In this document: in pieces, positions 36,340-50,339 of the stretch | How the letters are laid out: each line of letters opens with the position of its first letter | Numbering within the stretch: position 1 is the first letter of the stretch | NCBI GenBank assembly: GCA_958496175.1 | Contig: OY292275.1 | Coordinates: forward strand, 41,865,701 to 41,929,700 | Direction: 5' to 3' | Source of the DNA: Sisyra terminalis | Taxonomy: Eukaryota > Arthropoda > Insecta > Neuroptera > Sisyridae | Length of the DNA stretch: 64,000 nucleotides | Position numbers and translations under genes: made by a program | Notes under the pieces: model-generated | What the model was told of the DNA's origin: nothing | Database searches by the model: none | Seen by the model: the letters and a program-made list of their open reading frames with translations, nothing else

Positions 36340-36917
36340 GACTATAGTATAATAATCCCATTTGGAATTTTGTGTACGACGTCGGACAGAAAATTATCAA
36401 ATTTTCTTGGGTTTTTGTTAATTTTATTTCCACCATTGTATTTTACCAAAAGATTTTCGTTTCGAAAATAAAAAAAAACCATTGAAGATCAGGGACGCGA
36501 TCCGATATATTTGCGGTAAGACGTCTTGGATTTCGCGAATACAATTTGGAAAACTTCATTGAAAGTATTTAGTTGCTTTTTGGGTACTTTTTGTATGAAT
36601 TGTTTAAAATTTTATACAAAAAATTTCGTTATAATTTAGAAGTTGCCGGGAGTGTTGCAGACCATTGGTAAATGGAATGCCATCATTGTATATTCGGTAA
36701 TTGAAAAGTGCATTAAATATGAAGTAATTTGATTACTTTTTCATTGATTAAATTCTTTGGGTACTTGAAATTTGAAGTTTGGTGAAAATTATTTTGTGAA
36801 ACGAAAAATTTAGTTTGTTGTTGAAATCAATGGAAATTTGGGAAAACGTAAACTTCATAGCAGAAATAAATTATAATGATAGGATCTTTACAAAAAGGAT
36901 TTATTTTCTTTCCAATA

Positions 36918-37433
36918 CACCTATCCCCCGATTTTCACTGAAGATAGGTTCCAGACAAATCCATGTAAAATGAAATCTTTGTTTTTCCTATATAAAACCG
37001 TGTAAAATGAAAAAAACTGCGCAATTAATTCATTTATTCAAATGGAACAAGAGTAAAACATATCCAGAAACTTTAAACTAGGTATAGTTTGTCCAAAAAA
37101 TGGTGTGATGTCGAAGTGAACTTATTCTAAAAATGAAAACAAAAATAGAAACGAAAAATTTTTCAAAAAGTACCTGCTGAAACTTAACAAATTAAGGTAT
37201 GTTCGAAATTTATTCGCTATCACTTTGAGGAATATCAGAAAAGGGAATCCCTTGTTATTGCAATCAGTGTTGCCAAATGAAACAAACTCAAAAATAATTT
37301 CAACATATGTATTGTGGATATGATTATGTAACCAAAAATACATTTTTAGAAATTTTCCGAATTTTATTAGCTTATGAACCGTGTAAAAGCGAAATCCTGT
37401 AAAACGAGTATCGTGTAAATCGGGGGATAGGTG
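36918..37433. mobile_element. Tc1/mariner-type MITE, 516 bp, TA TSD
   Basis: TIRs CACCTATCCCCCGATTTTCAC and the inverse of CACCTATCCCCCGATTTACAC differ at one position. TA flanks both ends (36916-36917, 37434-37435). Interior motifs gtgtaaa recur near both ends. There is no coding capacity. The 117-codon minus-strand frame over its right half is chance. Confidence 0.88.
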
Positions 37434-37439
37434 TACTGT

Positions 37440-39990
37440 GCAAAATAATGGCATATTAAATTTAAAAAAATACATTCTTACGTAAACATTTTAAACTTTA
37501 AGATTAACTACTGAAATCTTTTAACATTATTAAAACCTCGGAAGACATTAATCCGACCAATGTTAGTTTAATTGCTAATTATTTGTATTCCATTAGAAGA
37601 ATTCCCTATAACTATTCCTTGAAGAATTTCCATGATGAATCGTTATTTTTTTATTATTTTAATTATTAACTTAACAAGCAACTTGCGTTGTAATGAGTAA
37701 TATCCTGTCTATTCCATGAAGTATGTAAAACAAAAAAATATTAAGCCCATGAAGTTTGTGATATTTTTGGGCATTCTTTGATTTCGGATGGATATTCCAA
37801 TAAAGAAATATATAAATCATTGTTATTATTAGTTATAAATAGTAGATAAATCTTTTGATTTTTTTAAATTTGCTGGGGTCCTAAAACGAGCGTATTGGCG
37901 AGGTAGAGACCAGAAAAAGAAAGAAAACAGCTCATGGTATATCTTAAGATGAAGATTGGAATTTCCAATCAACTTACATTACAAATTTTTGTAAGTTACC
38001 TCAAATTTAATAATTTAAAATCATTTTTAGTTATTAAATGCTTGTTTTCGTTTACTTCTTTGCTTCACAGACCAAAATCTTGGCTAGAATCAGAAGATAC
38101 CTTTCCTAAAGAAAAAGATCGTGTTTTTAAACAATTATCGTCATCAGATATCCATATACTTTTCAAAACAACCAGGTAATTAATCAAGAATACAACGAAT
38201 TAAAATGAACCCGACGTGACTTCCATTAAAAATCACTCTTTATCGATGTAAATTAAATGATTTTGCTAAGGAGCCTTATCTTAATCACAGCAAAATGGTG
38301 ATTTCTCTCTTTAAGTCCAAACCACTGTAATTGTAAGAAGCGAGATAAAGCCATGGAAATGTTGCGATAATTGTTCAAATTATATTAATGATTCGTGACA
38401 CAAACAATCGATGATATAACAACGTTGAAAGTAGTGAATAGTTAGCCAAAGAACGAGTGAATACTACACTTGCTGAACGTAAATTATTTTATTTTAATTT
38501 GAAAGCTCCACTCTGCGTCTAATTAAAAATTTAGATATTAATATAGGAAATGGCACGAATTTGAATAATTAGTTACTCATTTAAATAATATGAACGAACG
38601 AGTATGTATTTTCTTTTCATTGGATTTACTTGAATGAAATTAAATACTTTTTTCTTTAGAGCGCATGCGAAACAAAAGAGGGTATTAAGTTTTTATACAT
38701 TACATTTTTTCGTGCAATACTTTATTTAAATTTCGAAATTTCGCAGCGAAATTACATTTTTCCAACTTCGAAGCCTATACAGGAACATTTTCTAATGGAA
38801 ATTTATATATTAGGAAATGTGTAAAAACAAATGTGAAATTGTCCTAAGTAGTCAAATTAGATTACTTCGCTGACTTTGAACAGTTTATATTGTAAAAGAA
38901 ATATGGGAAATATTTTTAGTTCTAGTATGAAATATAGTTTACGAAAGTAAACTAAAAACATAAGTTTTTGAACCAAAGCTCAAACAAAATGTATTTATGA
39001 CGTAGTGCTCAGATACGTATTGATTGCCTTTTGATTGTCAAGCCAACTTCATAATTTCAGTAGAATAAATAATTCATTTATTGTTTATATAAGGGCTTTC
39101 GCGTGATTTTTTGATTTCTCTGTGTGTTCAATTTATTGCAGATTGTAATCCATTACAAAATTGTTTTTCGATCTAATACAGATCCATTTTGAACAAGTAA
39201 GAAGTTTGAGGAAGCACACATTCTTCTAAAATGCTTCGAGGATTAAAGGTCATTCATAAATTCCATATTCTCTTTGCAAAAGGGTAGTACAGAGATGGGT
39301 TAATGGATTATCCATAAAGAAAACTAGATACGTGCCTACGGGTGCAAGGTTCCAAAGGGACGGGAAAAATATACCTCTATACCTAATATTAACTGTGGTA
39401 CAAAGGAAATGCTGATTCAGGTTCCATTTAGATCGGTCAAAGTTTGGCAACGTTGCATTTTCTATTTTGTTAAGAAATATGAACAACTTTAAGCATTTTA
39501 CTGATAATTAAATATATAGAAATTTAAACACTTAACAAAAATTGAAGTTCCGATGCGCCAAATCGGGTGCTCGTACTGGGTCCACTGCCCACTTCTTGTT
39601 CGGGTCCCCAGCTTTGCTTTCCCGTCCTCTATCGCAAACCTAATTTGGTGGAACTACTTTTGTGGCGCTAAATATTAAATTTGATGCCACATGGATGGTA
39701 CTACGGAACCACATAGTACTACGGTATTAGTAAAAGTTGCTAAAATTTATACTATAACGTCGCTAGAGGAGCGCTGTTGAATCACTTGCCTAGAGCTTTT
39801 TCAACATTTAATTCGCCTCTGAGGTGACAAATTTTTACTTTTCCTGTTTTTACGTACTAAAAAGAGAAAACTTTTAAGGGGTGAAGGAAATTACACAATT
39901 TTGGAATGTCTCTGAAACCTCGATGCTGACCGGTCCTTATTATGATGGTATTGAAAATGGTAACATGAAAAGCTCTTCTCTACTTCCATT
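37440..39990. other. Intergenic DNA with a weak exon-like segment
   Basis: At 38072-38175 a strong acceptor-like tract (tttacttctttgcttcacag) and a donor-like AG|GTAATT bound a frame beginning PKSWLESEDTFPKEKDRVFK. Upstream, TTTTT|GTAAGT at about 37990 could be the previous donor. I recognise no protein family. The rest shows nothing. Confidence 0.3.
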
Positions 39991-40110
39991 ATAACCCACG
40001 AAGTCACTTGTGGAAGATTTTTATATCCTATCCTATATGGTAGGTTTGTGTGTAAATTGGTTATAATTTTAGAAAATTTATGTTCTGATGGTTTCTTAAA
40101 TTTTCCGGAT
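39991..40110 (+). repeat. 120-bp repeat, source-like copy
   Basis: From ataacccacgaagtcacttg to cttaaattttccggat. The reverse complement of all 120 bases is found at 51136-51255 with no difference that I could see. Confidence 0.9.
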
Positions 40111-43100
40111 TTCCTCTTCTCCTCACTTTTCCCTTGATGACCATTATAATTAAAACGATACTCAAAAGAGTATCAATCAAAAAAATTGCTTTGATTGAGG
40201 TTTTTTCTTTAAATTTCATGGTTTTCAAGCAATTAAACCTATTTTTCCATTTATTTTCTTGACCTTTGATCTCATCTCTCACCTTAATGTCTCTACGCTT
40301 TTGATTTCTTTGCCACGGCAAAGGTTAAATGAAGGCCGATCAATTGATCAATTGAACGAAAACGATCAGATAGAAAAAAAAAGCGAAAAGCAGTAAACAC
40401 GTGGAACAAATGATATCATTTTCATGAATAATCCAATATGAATTTAAGTCAGATCAAGTTTTCGCTTGAAGATAAGTTGGCATTTCTTCTATTTGTATGG
40501 AAAAAAATGTTAAAAATGCTGAAAATTCAAAACAATAACAAAACACAATCACTAGTTCCGGTCTTGTTGATTCGCTTTTGTTGAACTTGCTTGCAAATTT
40601 TTTCAGAACGTTGCCCTTTTGTTGAAACAGAAGAAAATCTTGAATAGACGACTAGCAATTGTTTTAGAAAGGTTAATTATAATTCATTAGCGAGCGGAAA
40701 TCGCGAGTTATTGCGACGAGTTTCAACTTAGTTCACTGAATACCTATATAGATCAGTAAAAAAATTGAGAAGAATTTAAAAATTTAACGAAAATAGTTCT
40801 TTCAGTTTCTTCTGTAATGATTGGTTTGATGGATCTTAACGCTATTTGAAGGACAAAATACCTCATATTTATTGACCCATTTACAAAAAGATCACTTTTT
40901 TCCTTTTTGTCGACTAATTGAGAAATTTTTCAAATATTTGACTCTAAATCACTGGTTTTGGCTTCGTCGCCTCCGCATTTGTCAATCTTCTTCAAGTGAA
41001 GAAGAAATGAGTGATTTTTTATTGTTTTTAATGAGTAGGTAGTCTTGATTCGTGATTATGAATTAATGAAACGAAGTAAATACTTAAGAAAAAAAACTTC
41101 TAATTAAAATAGCACTAGAAACATTTATGTTTGGGAGTTGATGGGAACTTCTTGCAAGAAACCCAAGTTTCATTCACCGCGTTATTTGCTTGCCTGCCTT
41201 ATCCAAATAAAACCATTTTTTCAAAGATTTATTTTCTAAGATGACGAAAACTATTACGAATTATCCAATTTATTGCCTAAGGAGTTTATATCAAGGGAAT
41301 TACGCATACCTTTATTCTCCAAAAATTAATTACTTCACTCAAATTATATCAAAATTAAATGGTTGAAAGATATAAAAAATGTTTCTGGCTTTATTTCATT
41401 GCAAAAAAATAGCTGTACCATCACCACCACGATCTTGAGGATTGAAAAGCAACCAGCCACAACTGAATAAAATGCGATGATGTTAACATCTAAGTTCGAA
41501 GTTGTGACATCAGAGCTTGGCGTCCTTGGTTTGGGCAGATATCCGCTAATAAAGGATGTTTTTATCAAGATTTATTGAGGATTGATGACGTTTCTGTAAA
41601 CACATAAATAAGACTTCAATTTTTTGTGTTTCAATCACATGAACAGGGGGAGATTTATCAATGGTTTCGTACTTGAAGCGAAATGAGTCAAAAATAATGA
41701 GAGAATATTAAATCAGTACAATATATTAAACATTATACAATATCTCATTACAAGAGTTCTTCGTCAGAGTTGCCTTTATTCAAATTTCAATGAGAATTTG
41801 ATGATTCAATATTACATTTCAGAAGAAGATAAGTGAAATCTCAAATTTGAATAACATTTTTTTAAAAGGCCAATAAAATCAATGATTTAAGTTGGATGAC
41901 TGTTTTAAACACAATTATTACTTAGTTTTTTTTTGGGAAATAATTTTAATTTTATTTAAATTGTTAAAAAAGTCTACTGAAGAATAAGTGGTCTAAATGC
42001 TTCCTCTAAAATTTCTATATACTTCCTTCGATCCTCCCCTACCTCTTTTGCCACATTAAGTAACACTCCCTCCTCTTTTGTATACTAATATATTTTATGA
42101 ACGTCCCCTTACTCACAAAATGAAAATTCATATTAATAAGTCTCGTCTCTATTTACTATAATTAACCAAAAGCGTGTGAGATATTCATATGCATATACAC
42201 ATACGTACATTTTTAAGGTATTTTAGAAGAAAATCACTAGCAATGAGAGAAAAATAAAATTAATATTGTAGGTATTCGAATATTTGAGGCATGCCTCTAT
42301 AAAATTACAAACCGATTTGGAGCTTATTAATGGGGCAAACAATTGTAAAGTTGCGTAATTTTTAACCGTTTAACACTGTGTAAATGAAGAAAATTAGACG
42401 TGATCGCAATCAACTCGCAATAAGTCTTTTTGTAAAAATGATTTTTTATGAAAAAATAACGATATATTCTTTGAAATTTTCCGTGTCGATCAATACCAAA
42501 ATCATCAACTTTTGGGGATTTCTGAGTGAAATATTTTATCGTGAAGATAGAAAATCGCAAAAATTTTTAATCATTTAAAAATAATTGATAGTAAAATATG
42601 ATTAATTGAAAATGTCTACAATGATCAATGTTTAAGCATAGAGAGATACCCTTCATTGTCATAATTTCCCACCGCACTTCTAAACAACCATAAGGATTTT
42701 AAATAATAATTTTTAAGTTATGAACATTGTTTTTATTTAAACAGGAATATTAAAAATTATGAAGATATGTAGGTTTCGAAAGTTAGTAAAAATAATTAAT
42801 AACATTGTAGATATACTGTTATGTTACGACGATGAAGTCGCGGATATTGCCAGGTATCAAATATACAATAACTAGGGTCTAATAGTATATACATGGATTT
42901 TGGTTATTGCTACTTTCAAAGAAATAAATTAAACCTTAAATAAATTACTTTGATACACGTAATAACAAAATGTAAAAAAGGTAATTAATGTTTTAGGAAA
43001 TTATATTTAGTGTACAAAAATCATTAAAAATTTAGAAGTTTTAGTGTAAAACCAATATAAAAACTTATAAAGAGATATAAGGACTAATTAGATATCCTTA

Positions 43101-43460
43101 CACTTTGAAATTTGGCAAAACTTAACTCACTGTAACGGTTACGTCTACAAAAATGGAATGGTACAATGTATATCTTTTAATAAATTGTATAATTTATAAG
43201 TTATAAACCGATAAAATTATAATAATTTTAGTGAAATAAAAATAAGCATTATAATTGAATGAAAACTTGTAAAAAAAAACAAGGGATTTAGTTCGAACTT
43301 TTCTAAACCATAATGATTAAATATCAAAATAGATCATTTACTTCAGGACATTCAAATTTCGAGGACAAATTTTTGATGGTAATTGTTTTTAAAAAAAAAC
43401 TCCACTTAATCGTGTAAAAAATATAAACTTTATTCTAAACAGTTTATACCTGTATGTATA
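40111..43460. other. Intergenic DNA, nothing firmly recognised
   Basis: AT-rich, with a mild composition island at about 40560-41010 (ttgttgattcgcttttgttg, gcgagcggaaatcgcgag). Small open frames on both strands have no recognisable product. Confidence 0.4.
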
Positions 43461-43483
43461 TTATATATATATATATATATATA
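43461..43483. repeat. (AT)n tract, left flank of the Helitron tandem
   Basis: Alternating TA immediately before the TC terminus of element 1. It ends in A, as the A/T target rule of Helitrons requires. Confidence 0.9.
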
Positions 43484-44483
43484 TCTAATATATAAAATTC
43501 TCGTGTCACGGGGTGCGTTGCTAAACTCCTCCGAAACGGCTCGACCGATTTTCATAAAATTTTCTATGTATATTCGGTAGGCATGAGAATCGGACAACAT
43601 CTATTTTTCATCCCCCTAAATGGTAAGGGTGGTCCACCCTTAAATTTTTTTTTTTATTTTTTGGATAAAATTTTTTGTTTTTATTTTTTTATGATACATC
43701 ATACAAAAATACATACAACCCTAAATTTTCACCCCTCTATGATCAACCCTTATTTTTTTATTAATTAAAAACTTTAATTTTTTTGGCTAGATTTTTATTT
43801 TGTCATGACTAAGAATAACAAAAAATCATATTATTCTTAATTTTCACCCTTCTACGATCAACCCCTATTTTAACGGAATATTAACGAAAAAAGTAAAAGT
43901 AGTAGTAAAAAATAATTTTTTTTATTAAAGCTTAAAGTAAATACGTTTTAAAAACCGTGCATACATAAAATCGTGTAATTATATATCTCCTCTGCCAGAT
44001 AAAATTTTAATATTCGGTGTGTTCCTTATAAGAAGTAGGCATGTGAAAATATTTTTTTTTTAAAAAACCTGCCCTAAAAGAGTGAATTGGGGTGATTAAG
44101 TTTCTTTGAGAAAATGTAAAGTTAATCAACAATCGAAATTTTGAATTTAATAAGTGTAATTTACAAATAAATGAATAATTAACAATAAGTGTCTGTTTTT
44201 GTTATATAATTTTAACTACAGCATTTTAAATAACGTCATTTCACTTAATTAGTATGAGAGTTTAGGTAGTAGGTACTTATATCAAATACCATAGAGGCGG
44301 TTTTTAATTTTTGTTTGTTTTTCAACAATCAAACTTTTTAAAATCTAATTTTTATGAACCAATAATTGTGAACTGGAGCAATTATATATTCTGCTAAAAA
44401 GCATTATGGAAGCAATTTTTTGTCATATAACAACAATTGGTTTTCAAATAGTTCTAAATACCGAAGAAGAGTTAGCATAGAAA

Positions 44484-44487
<4 letters not shown>

Positions 44488-44537
<50 letters not shown>

Positions 44538-44540
44538 TTA
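44488..44540. repeat. (AT)n microsatellite at the palindrome centre of element 1
   Basis: Alternating AT with a few interruptions (tatatttata). Sits between inverted arms. Confidence 0.9.
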
Positions 44541-45479
44541 TTGATGATAATGAAATATGACAAAAAATTGATTCCATAATGCTTTTCTGCAGAATATATA
44601 ATTTCTCCAGGTTGCAATCATTAGTTCATAAAAATTAGATTTTAAAAAGTTTGATTGTTGATTGGTTCATAAAAAAAAGATTATAAAAAGTTTCTTTGTT
44701 AAGAAACAAATAAAAATTAAAAACCGCCTCTATGGTATTTGGTATAAGTTCCCCTACTACATAAACTTACATAATAATTAAGTGAAATGGCGTTATTTAA
44801 ATTTCTGTTATCAAAATGATATAACTACAATGCCCATTGTGTAAGCATAGGGAAACCGCCCTCACTCTAATTTTCCCCACCGCACTTCTAAACAACCATA
44901 ACTACAGCTGTGAATATACTGGGTTATGTTGAGCTGGTGGAAAAGTGAAATTGCCACAATTGGTCCCATCACCAGATCCGTTACGCTCATTAGATTATAG
45001 GCTAGGAAATGATTCTTAAAATTTCTGGACCAAAACTCAAAAATATAACAGTTGATTACAAACAACGTCGTTTGGGGCAACGCATATTGTGCTGGATAAA
45101 TTCATGTCCCCCTTCAAGGTATAATTCCATAATAATTTTTGGATAACATTTAAATTAATTTTTATTTTTCAAATAATTTAAGAAAATCTTAAACAAATGC
45201 AGGCAAGAACAAATTTATCACTTACTGGAAGCGCTGTTACCACTACTAGACCACTACTAGATCATCAAATCTTACAAATGTATTTTATGAGCAATACAGA
45301 TACAGAAATTGACAGGCGTTGTATTCATAATCCGCAAACATAAACAATAAAACGAATCATTGTCCAAAAATTACGGAGGTATCTGAAAATGCAGAAAATT
45401 GTAGTCGATTAAAGTCACACGACACGTCGTTCGGAAAACTGAGATATGTGGAATCAAAATGTCTTCTGCTTTGTATTTT

Positions 45480-46511
45480 CAATTCAATTTGTAACTTCGA
45501 TAAGGTTGCTCATTAATTTTTTCACCGCAAGTCGGGTGTTATGACCAAAACGTGGTTGATCTATATATTCCACAACATAAGGATTACTGATCCAATTTTT
45601 AATTGGATTATGAGGCGGTAACCCGGAAAATTTCAGCGAATTTAAAATTCTATCCATAATTGAAAACATCATCTTTATTAGTAACACAATCAACCGAATT
45701 GCAGGTCTCTAATTCGCCAGTTTTCCTATTTTGAATCTGAACTATCTATTTCATTAATATCATTTTCGTTGACAACGTTTTTTGGGGTCAATATAACACG
45801 TTCTCTCAACCAAACATGATTTTTGTAATTTGTAACCAAGTTTGGGAACACCCTCTCGATGAGTTCGGTCTTTGATTTAGTAAAGTGAAAAAAATGGCAA
45901 AGAATGTAATGTATGCAGGTAATGTGTCAACAGAAATTTTGCCATTACTAACATCGATCAATTGTTCGGAAAACACTTTTCTAAATTAGTTATTCTGCAA
46001 TTCGAATTACATTTTCGAGTTTAATTTGATTGTTTTTAAATATTTCCATACAGTGGACGACTTCAGACATTAAGGATCGACTGTTGTCGATAAAATAAAT
46101 GCTTGCTTTAAATTATCAAATATCTGGTACCATATAAATAAACTTCAGATGGAAGAAAACAAGAAAATTGTATTGCTGAACGATCCTTCTGCTGATGATT
46201 TCTCCAAGAAATTAATAAATGGCCGTGTTCATTGTTTGAATTTTTATTCTAATTAAGTTTACTAAAACATTATTCAGTGGTTTTGTGAAAAAGCTAGCAA
46301 TTATGTAAAAAAAATTGAATGAGACGAAATCCCAAAAATTCAAAGGAAATGAAATCAATACACTCAATTCGTTGACAAGAACATGGTTATTACCGATATT
46401 CAACATTTGCTTGGGAAATTTTTGAGCAGATTGATCATTCCACAACGCATGCCTTATGTCTCCAACTGAAATTTCTTTACATTGTGCCACAGATTTTATG
46501 ATTTTAAGCAA
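45480..46511 (-). pseudogene. Helitron helicase (Pif1-like) remnant in element 1
   Basis: Minus-strand frames, broken by stops and shifts, contain blocks in the order expected of the Helitron helicase C-terminal half: [47 protein letters not shown], then LNSLKFSGLPPHN and GHNTRLAVKKLM. These correspond to the family blocks VFPN-x-x-x-NY, AILAPKN, GLPPH-x-L and NGTRL. The fragment is antisense to the TC-to-CTAG direction, which is abnormal for an autonomous element. Confidence 0.8.
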
Positions 46512-48278
46512 GTATTTATTTTATTGGTAGAATTCCATCTTGGAATACTTGGCACTGTTTGGGGGAAATCACCAACAATAAAATCATTGCGCTTTCAAAA
46601 CATATTGAGTCAATGCGAAGATAGATCTTTCAATAACTATCGTTATATGCCTTTAAGAAAGAGTTACAGACAGTATGAAATTGATAGCATTGACATCAAA
46701 GTGTGGGTCACGTGAACTGCCAACTACGAAAAATTCCAAGCCTAATTATTTAAAAACTGATTTTATTCATATTTTTCCGTGTATTATTAAGATATGTTAA
46801 TAGTTAATAATAGTTACTCTGCTATTTGGAGCGATGGTGAATTGAACTAATCATTAATCATCAAAATCAGTCCAGTAATTTTTTAGTTAAAAAATGATCT
46901 AAATAACCTGACTTTATTTAGTATATTTAAGATATTTGATTTGACAAATCGTATGTCAATGTAATAGCAACGTACTTCAATGAGGAGAATCAATCTGAGG
47001 GCAATGCATGCACCAAAATTCATAGCTTCAATAAATTAAATGAATTGTTGACATGCCATTGAATTAACTTATTTTTGTTTTTTATTAATAATTTTTACTC
47101 CCATTGTATAATATAATATTATTATATAATATTGTTCTAATTAAATATTGAACTTCATAATTGTATTCGTATTAGTTTGTTATTAAAATTATAAATTAAG
47201 AGTAGCTAAAATATTCGTTCATAAAAAACACTACGTTCAATTCCTGTTAGGCACTACGAAGTTTGCCGGGTCAGCTAGTCTAATATATAAAATTCTCGTG
47301 TCACGGGGTGCGTTGCTAAACTCCTCCGAAACGGCTCGACCGATTTTCATAAAATTTTCTATGTATATTCGGTAGGCATGAGAATCGGACAACATCTATT
47401 TTTCATCCCCCTAAATGGTAAGGGTGGTCCACCCTTAAATTTTTTTTTTTATTTTTTGGATAAAATTTTTTGTTTTTATTTTTTTATGATACATCATACA
47501 AAAATACATACAACCCTAAATTTTCACCCCTCTATGATCAACCCTTATTTTTTTATTAATTAAAAACTTTAATTTTTTTGGCTAGATTTTTATTTTGTCA
47601 TGACTTAGAATAACAAAAAATCATATTACTCTTAATTTTCACCCTTCTACGATCAACCCCTATTTTAACGAAATATTAACGAAAAAAGTAACAGTAGTAG
47701 TAAAAAAATAATTATTTTAATAAAGCTTAAAGTAAATACGTTTTAAAAACCGTGCATACATAAAATCGTGTAATTATATATCTCCTCTGCCAGATAAAAT
47801 TTTAATATTCGGTGTATTCCTTATAAGAAGTAGGCATGTGAAAATATTTTTTTTTTTAAATTCCTGCCCTAAAAGAGTGAATTGGGGTGATTAAGTTTCT
47901 TTTAGAAAATGTAGAGTTAATCAACAATCGAAATTTTGAATTTACTAAGTGTAATTAATAAATAAAGAATAAATTAATAATAAGTTTCTGTTTTTGTTAT
48001 ATAATTTTAACTACAGCATTTTAAATAACGTCATTTCACTTAATTAGTATGAAAGTTTAGGTAGTAGGTACTTATATCAAATACCATAGAGGCGGTTTTT
48101 AATTTTTGTTTGTTATTCAACAATCAAACTTTTTAAAATCTAATTTTTATGAACTAATAATTGTGAACTGGAGCAATTATATACTCTGCTAAAAAGCATT
48201 ATGGAAGCAATTTTTTGTCATATAACAACAATTGGTTTTCAAATAGTTCTAAATACCGAAGAAAAGTTAGCATAGAAA

Positions 48279-48384
<106 letters not shown>

Positions 48385-49308
48385 CAAAAAATTGCTTCCA
48401 TAATGCTTTTTAGCAGAATATATAATTGCTCCAGGTTACAATCATTAGTTCATAAAAATTAGATTTTAAAAAGTTTGATTGTTGATTGGTTCATAAAAAA
48501 AAGATTATAAAAAGTTTCTTTCTTAAGAAACAAATAAAAATTAAAAACCGCCTCTATGGTATTTGGTATAAGTTCCCCTACTACATAAACTTACATAATA
48601 ATTAAGTGAAATGGCGTTATTTAAATTTCTGTTATCAAAATGATATAACTACAATGCCCATTGTGTAAGCATAGGGAAACCGCCCTCACTCTCATTTTCC
48701 CCACCGCACTTCTAAACAACGATAACTACAGCTGTGAATATACTGGGTTATGTTGAGCTGGTGGAAAAGTAAAATTGCCACAATTGGTCCCATCACCAGA
48801 TCCGTTACGCTCATTAGATTATAGGCTAGGAAATGATTCTAAAAATTTCTGGACCAAAACTCAAAAATATAACAGTTGATTACAAACAACGTCGTTTGGG
48901 GCAACGCATATTGTGCTGGATAAATTCATGTCCCCCTTCAAGGTATAATTCTATAATAATTTTTGGATAACATTTAAATTTTTATTTTTCAAATAATTTA
49001 AGAAAATCTTTGCAGATACAAGAACAAATTTATCACTTACTGGAAGCGCTGTTACCACTACTAGATATCCACTACTAGACCACTACTAGATCATCAAATC
49101 TTACAAATGTATTTTATGAGCAATACAGATACAGAAATTGATAGGCGTTGTATTCATAATCCGTAAACATAAACAATAAAACGAATCATTGTCCAAAAAC
49201 TACGGAGGTATCTGAAAATGCAGAAAATTGTAGTCGATTAAAGTCACACGACACGTCGTTCGGAAAACTGAGATATGTGGAATCAAAATGTCTTCTGCTT
49301 TGTATTTT

Positions 49309-50339
49309 CAATTCAATTTGTAACTTCGATAAGGTTGCTCATTAATTTTTTCACCGCAAGTCGGGTGTTATGACCAAAACGTGGTTGATCTATATATTCG
49401 ACAACATAAGGATTACTGATCCAATTTTTAATTGGATTATGAGGCGGTAACCCGGAAAATTTCAGCGAATTTAAAATTCTATCCATAATTGAAAACATCA
49501 TCTTTATTAGTAACGCAATCAACCGAATTGCAGGTCTCTAATTCGCCAGTTTTCCTATTTTGAATCTGAACTATCTATTTCATTAATATAATTTTCGTTG
49601 TCAACGTTTTTTGGGGTCAATATAACACGTTCTCTCAACCAAACATGATTTTTGTAATTTGTAACTAAGTTTGGGAACACCCTCTCGATGAGTTCGATCT
49701 TTGATTTAGTAAAGTGACAAAATTGGCAAAGAATGTAATGTATGCAGGTAATGTGTCAACAGAAATTTTGCCATTACCAATATCGATCAATTGTTTGGAA
49801 AACACTTTTCTAAATTAGTTATTCTGCAATTCGAATTACATTTTCGAGTTTAATTTGATTGTTTTTAAATATTTCCATACAGTGGACGACTTCAGACATT
49901 AAGGATCGACTGCTGTCGATAAAATAAATGCTTGCTTTAAATTATCAAATATCTGGCACCATATAAATAAACTTCAGATGGAAGAAAACAAGAAAATTGT
50001 ATTGCTGAACGATCCTTCTGCTGATGATTTCTCCAAGAAATTAATAAATGGCCGTGTTCATTGTTTGAATTTTTATTCAAATTAAGTTTACTAAAACATT
50101 ATTCAGCGGTTTTGTGAAAAAGCTAGCACTTATGTAAAAATTTTGAATGAGACGAAATCCCAAAAATTCAAAGGAAATGAAATCAATACGCTCGATTCGT
50201 TGACAGGAACATGGTTATTACCGATATTCAACATTTTCTTAGGAAATTTTTCAGCAGATTGATCATTCCACAACGCATGCCTCATGTCTCCAACTGAAAT
50301 TTCTTCACATTGTGCCACAGATTTTATGATTTTAAGCAA
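49309..50339 (-). pseudogene. Helitron helicase remnant in element 2
   Basis: Same content and orientation as the remnant in element 1, with a few substitutions. The block SGLPPHN...NTRLAVKKLM is in the frame at 49313-49522, and the upstream helicase block is in 50130-50339. It shares the disabling changes, so decay preceded the duplication. Confidence 0.8.

Larger units (their letters stand above)
43484..47278 (+). mobile_element. Helitron-type element 1 of a head-to-tail pair (3795 bp)
   Basis: Begins TCTAATATATAAAATTCTCG and gtcacgggg, the 5' terminus of a common insect Helitron group. It ends GGCACTACGAAGTTTGCC (hairpin arms GGCA/TGCC), then GGGTCAGCTAG. The 5' TC, 3' CTAG and subterminal hairpin satisfy the Helitron rules. 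The interior has a palindrome (arms about 44197-44440 and 44560-44815) around an (AT)n tract and a decayed helicase antisense to the element. The next base begins element 2 directly. Not autonomous. Confidence 0.88.

Noticed and set aside
36901..37475. 117-codon minus-strand frame at 37122-37475
   Set aside because: It overlaps the right half of a noncoding mariner-type MITE and is rich in Phe and Leu from A-rich DNA.
43583..43768. Identical 61-codon frames in both Helitrons (also 47378-47563)
   Set aside because: They lie in the noncoding 5' terminal region, are low-complexity Phe-rich, and are identical only because the elements are.
45484..45693. A standalone small gene
   Set aside because: The product is one block of a decayed Helitron helicase and recurs in the second unit.
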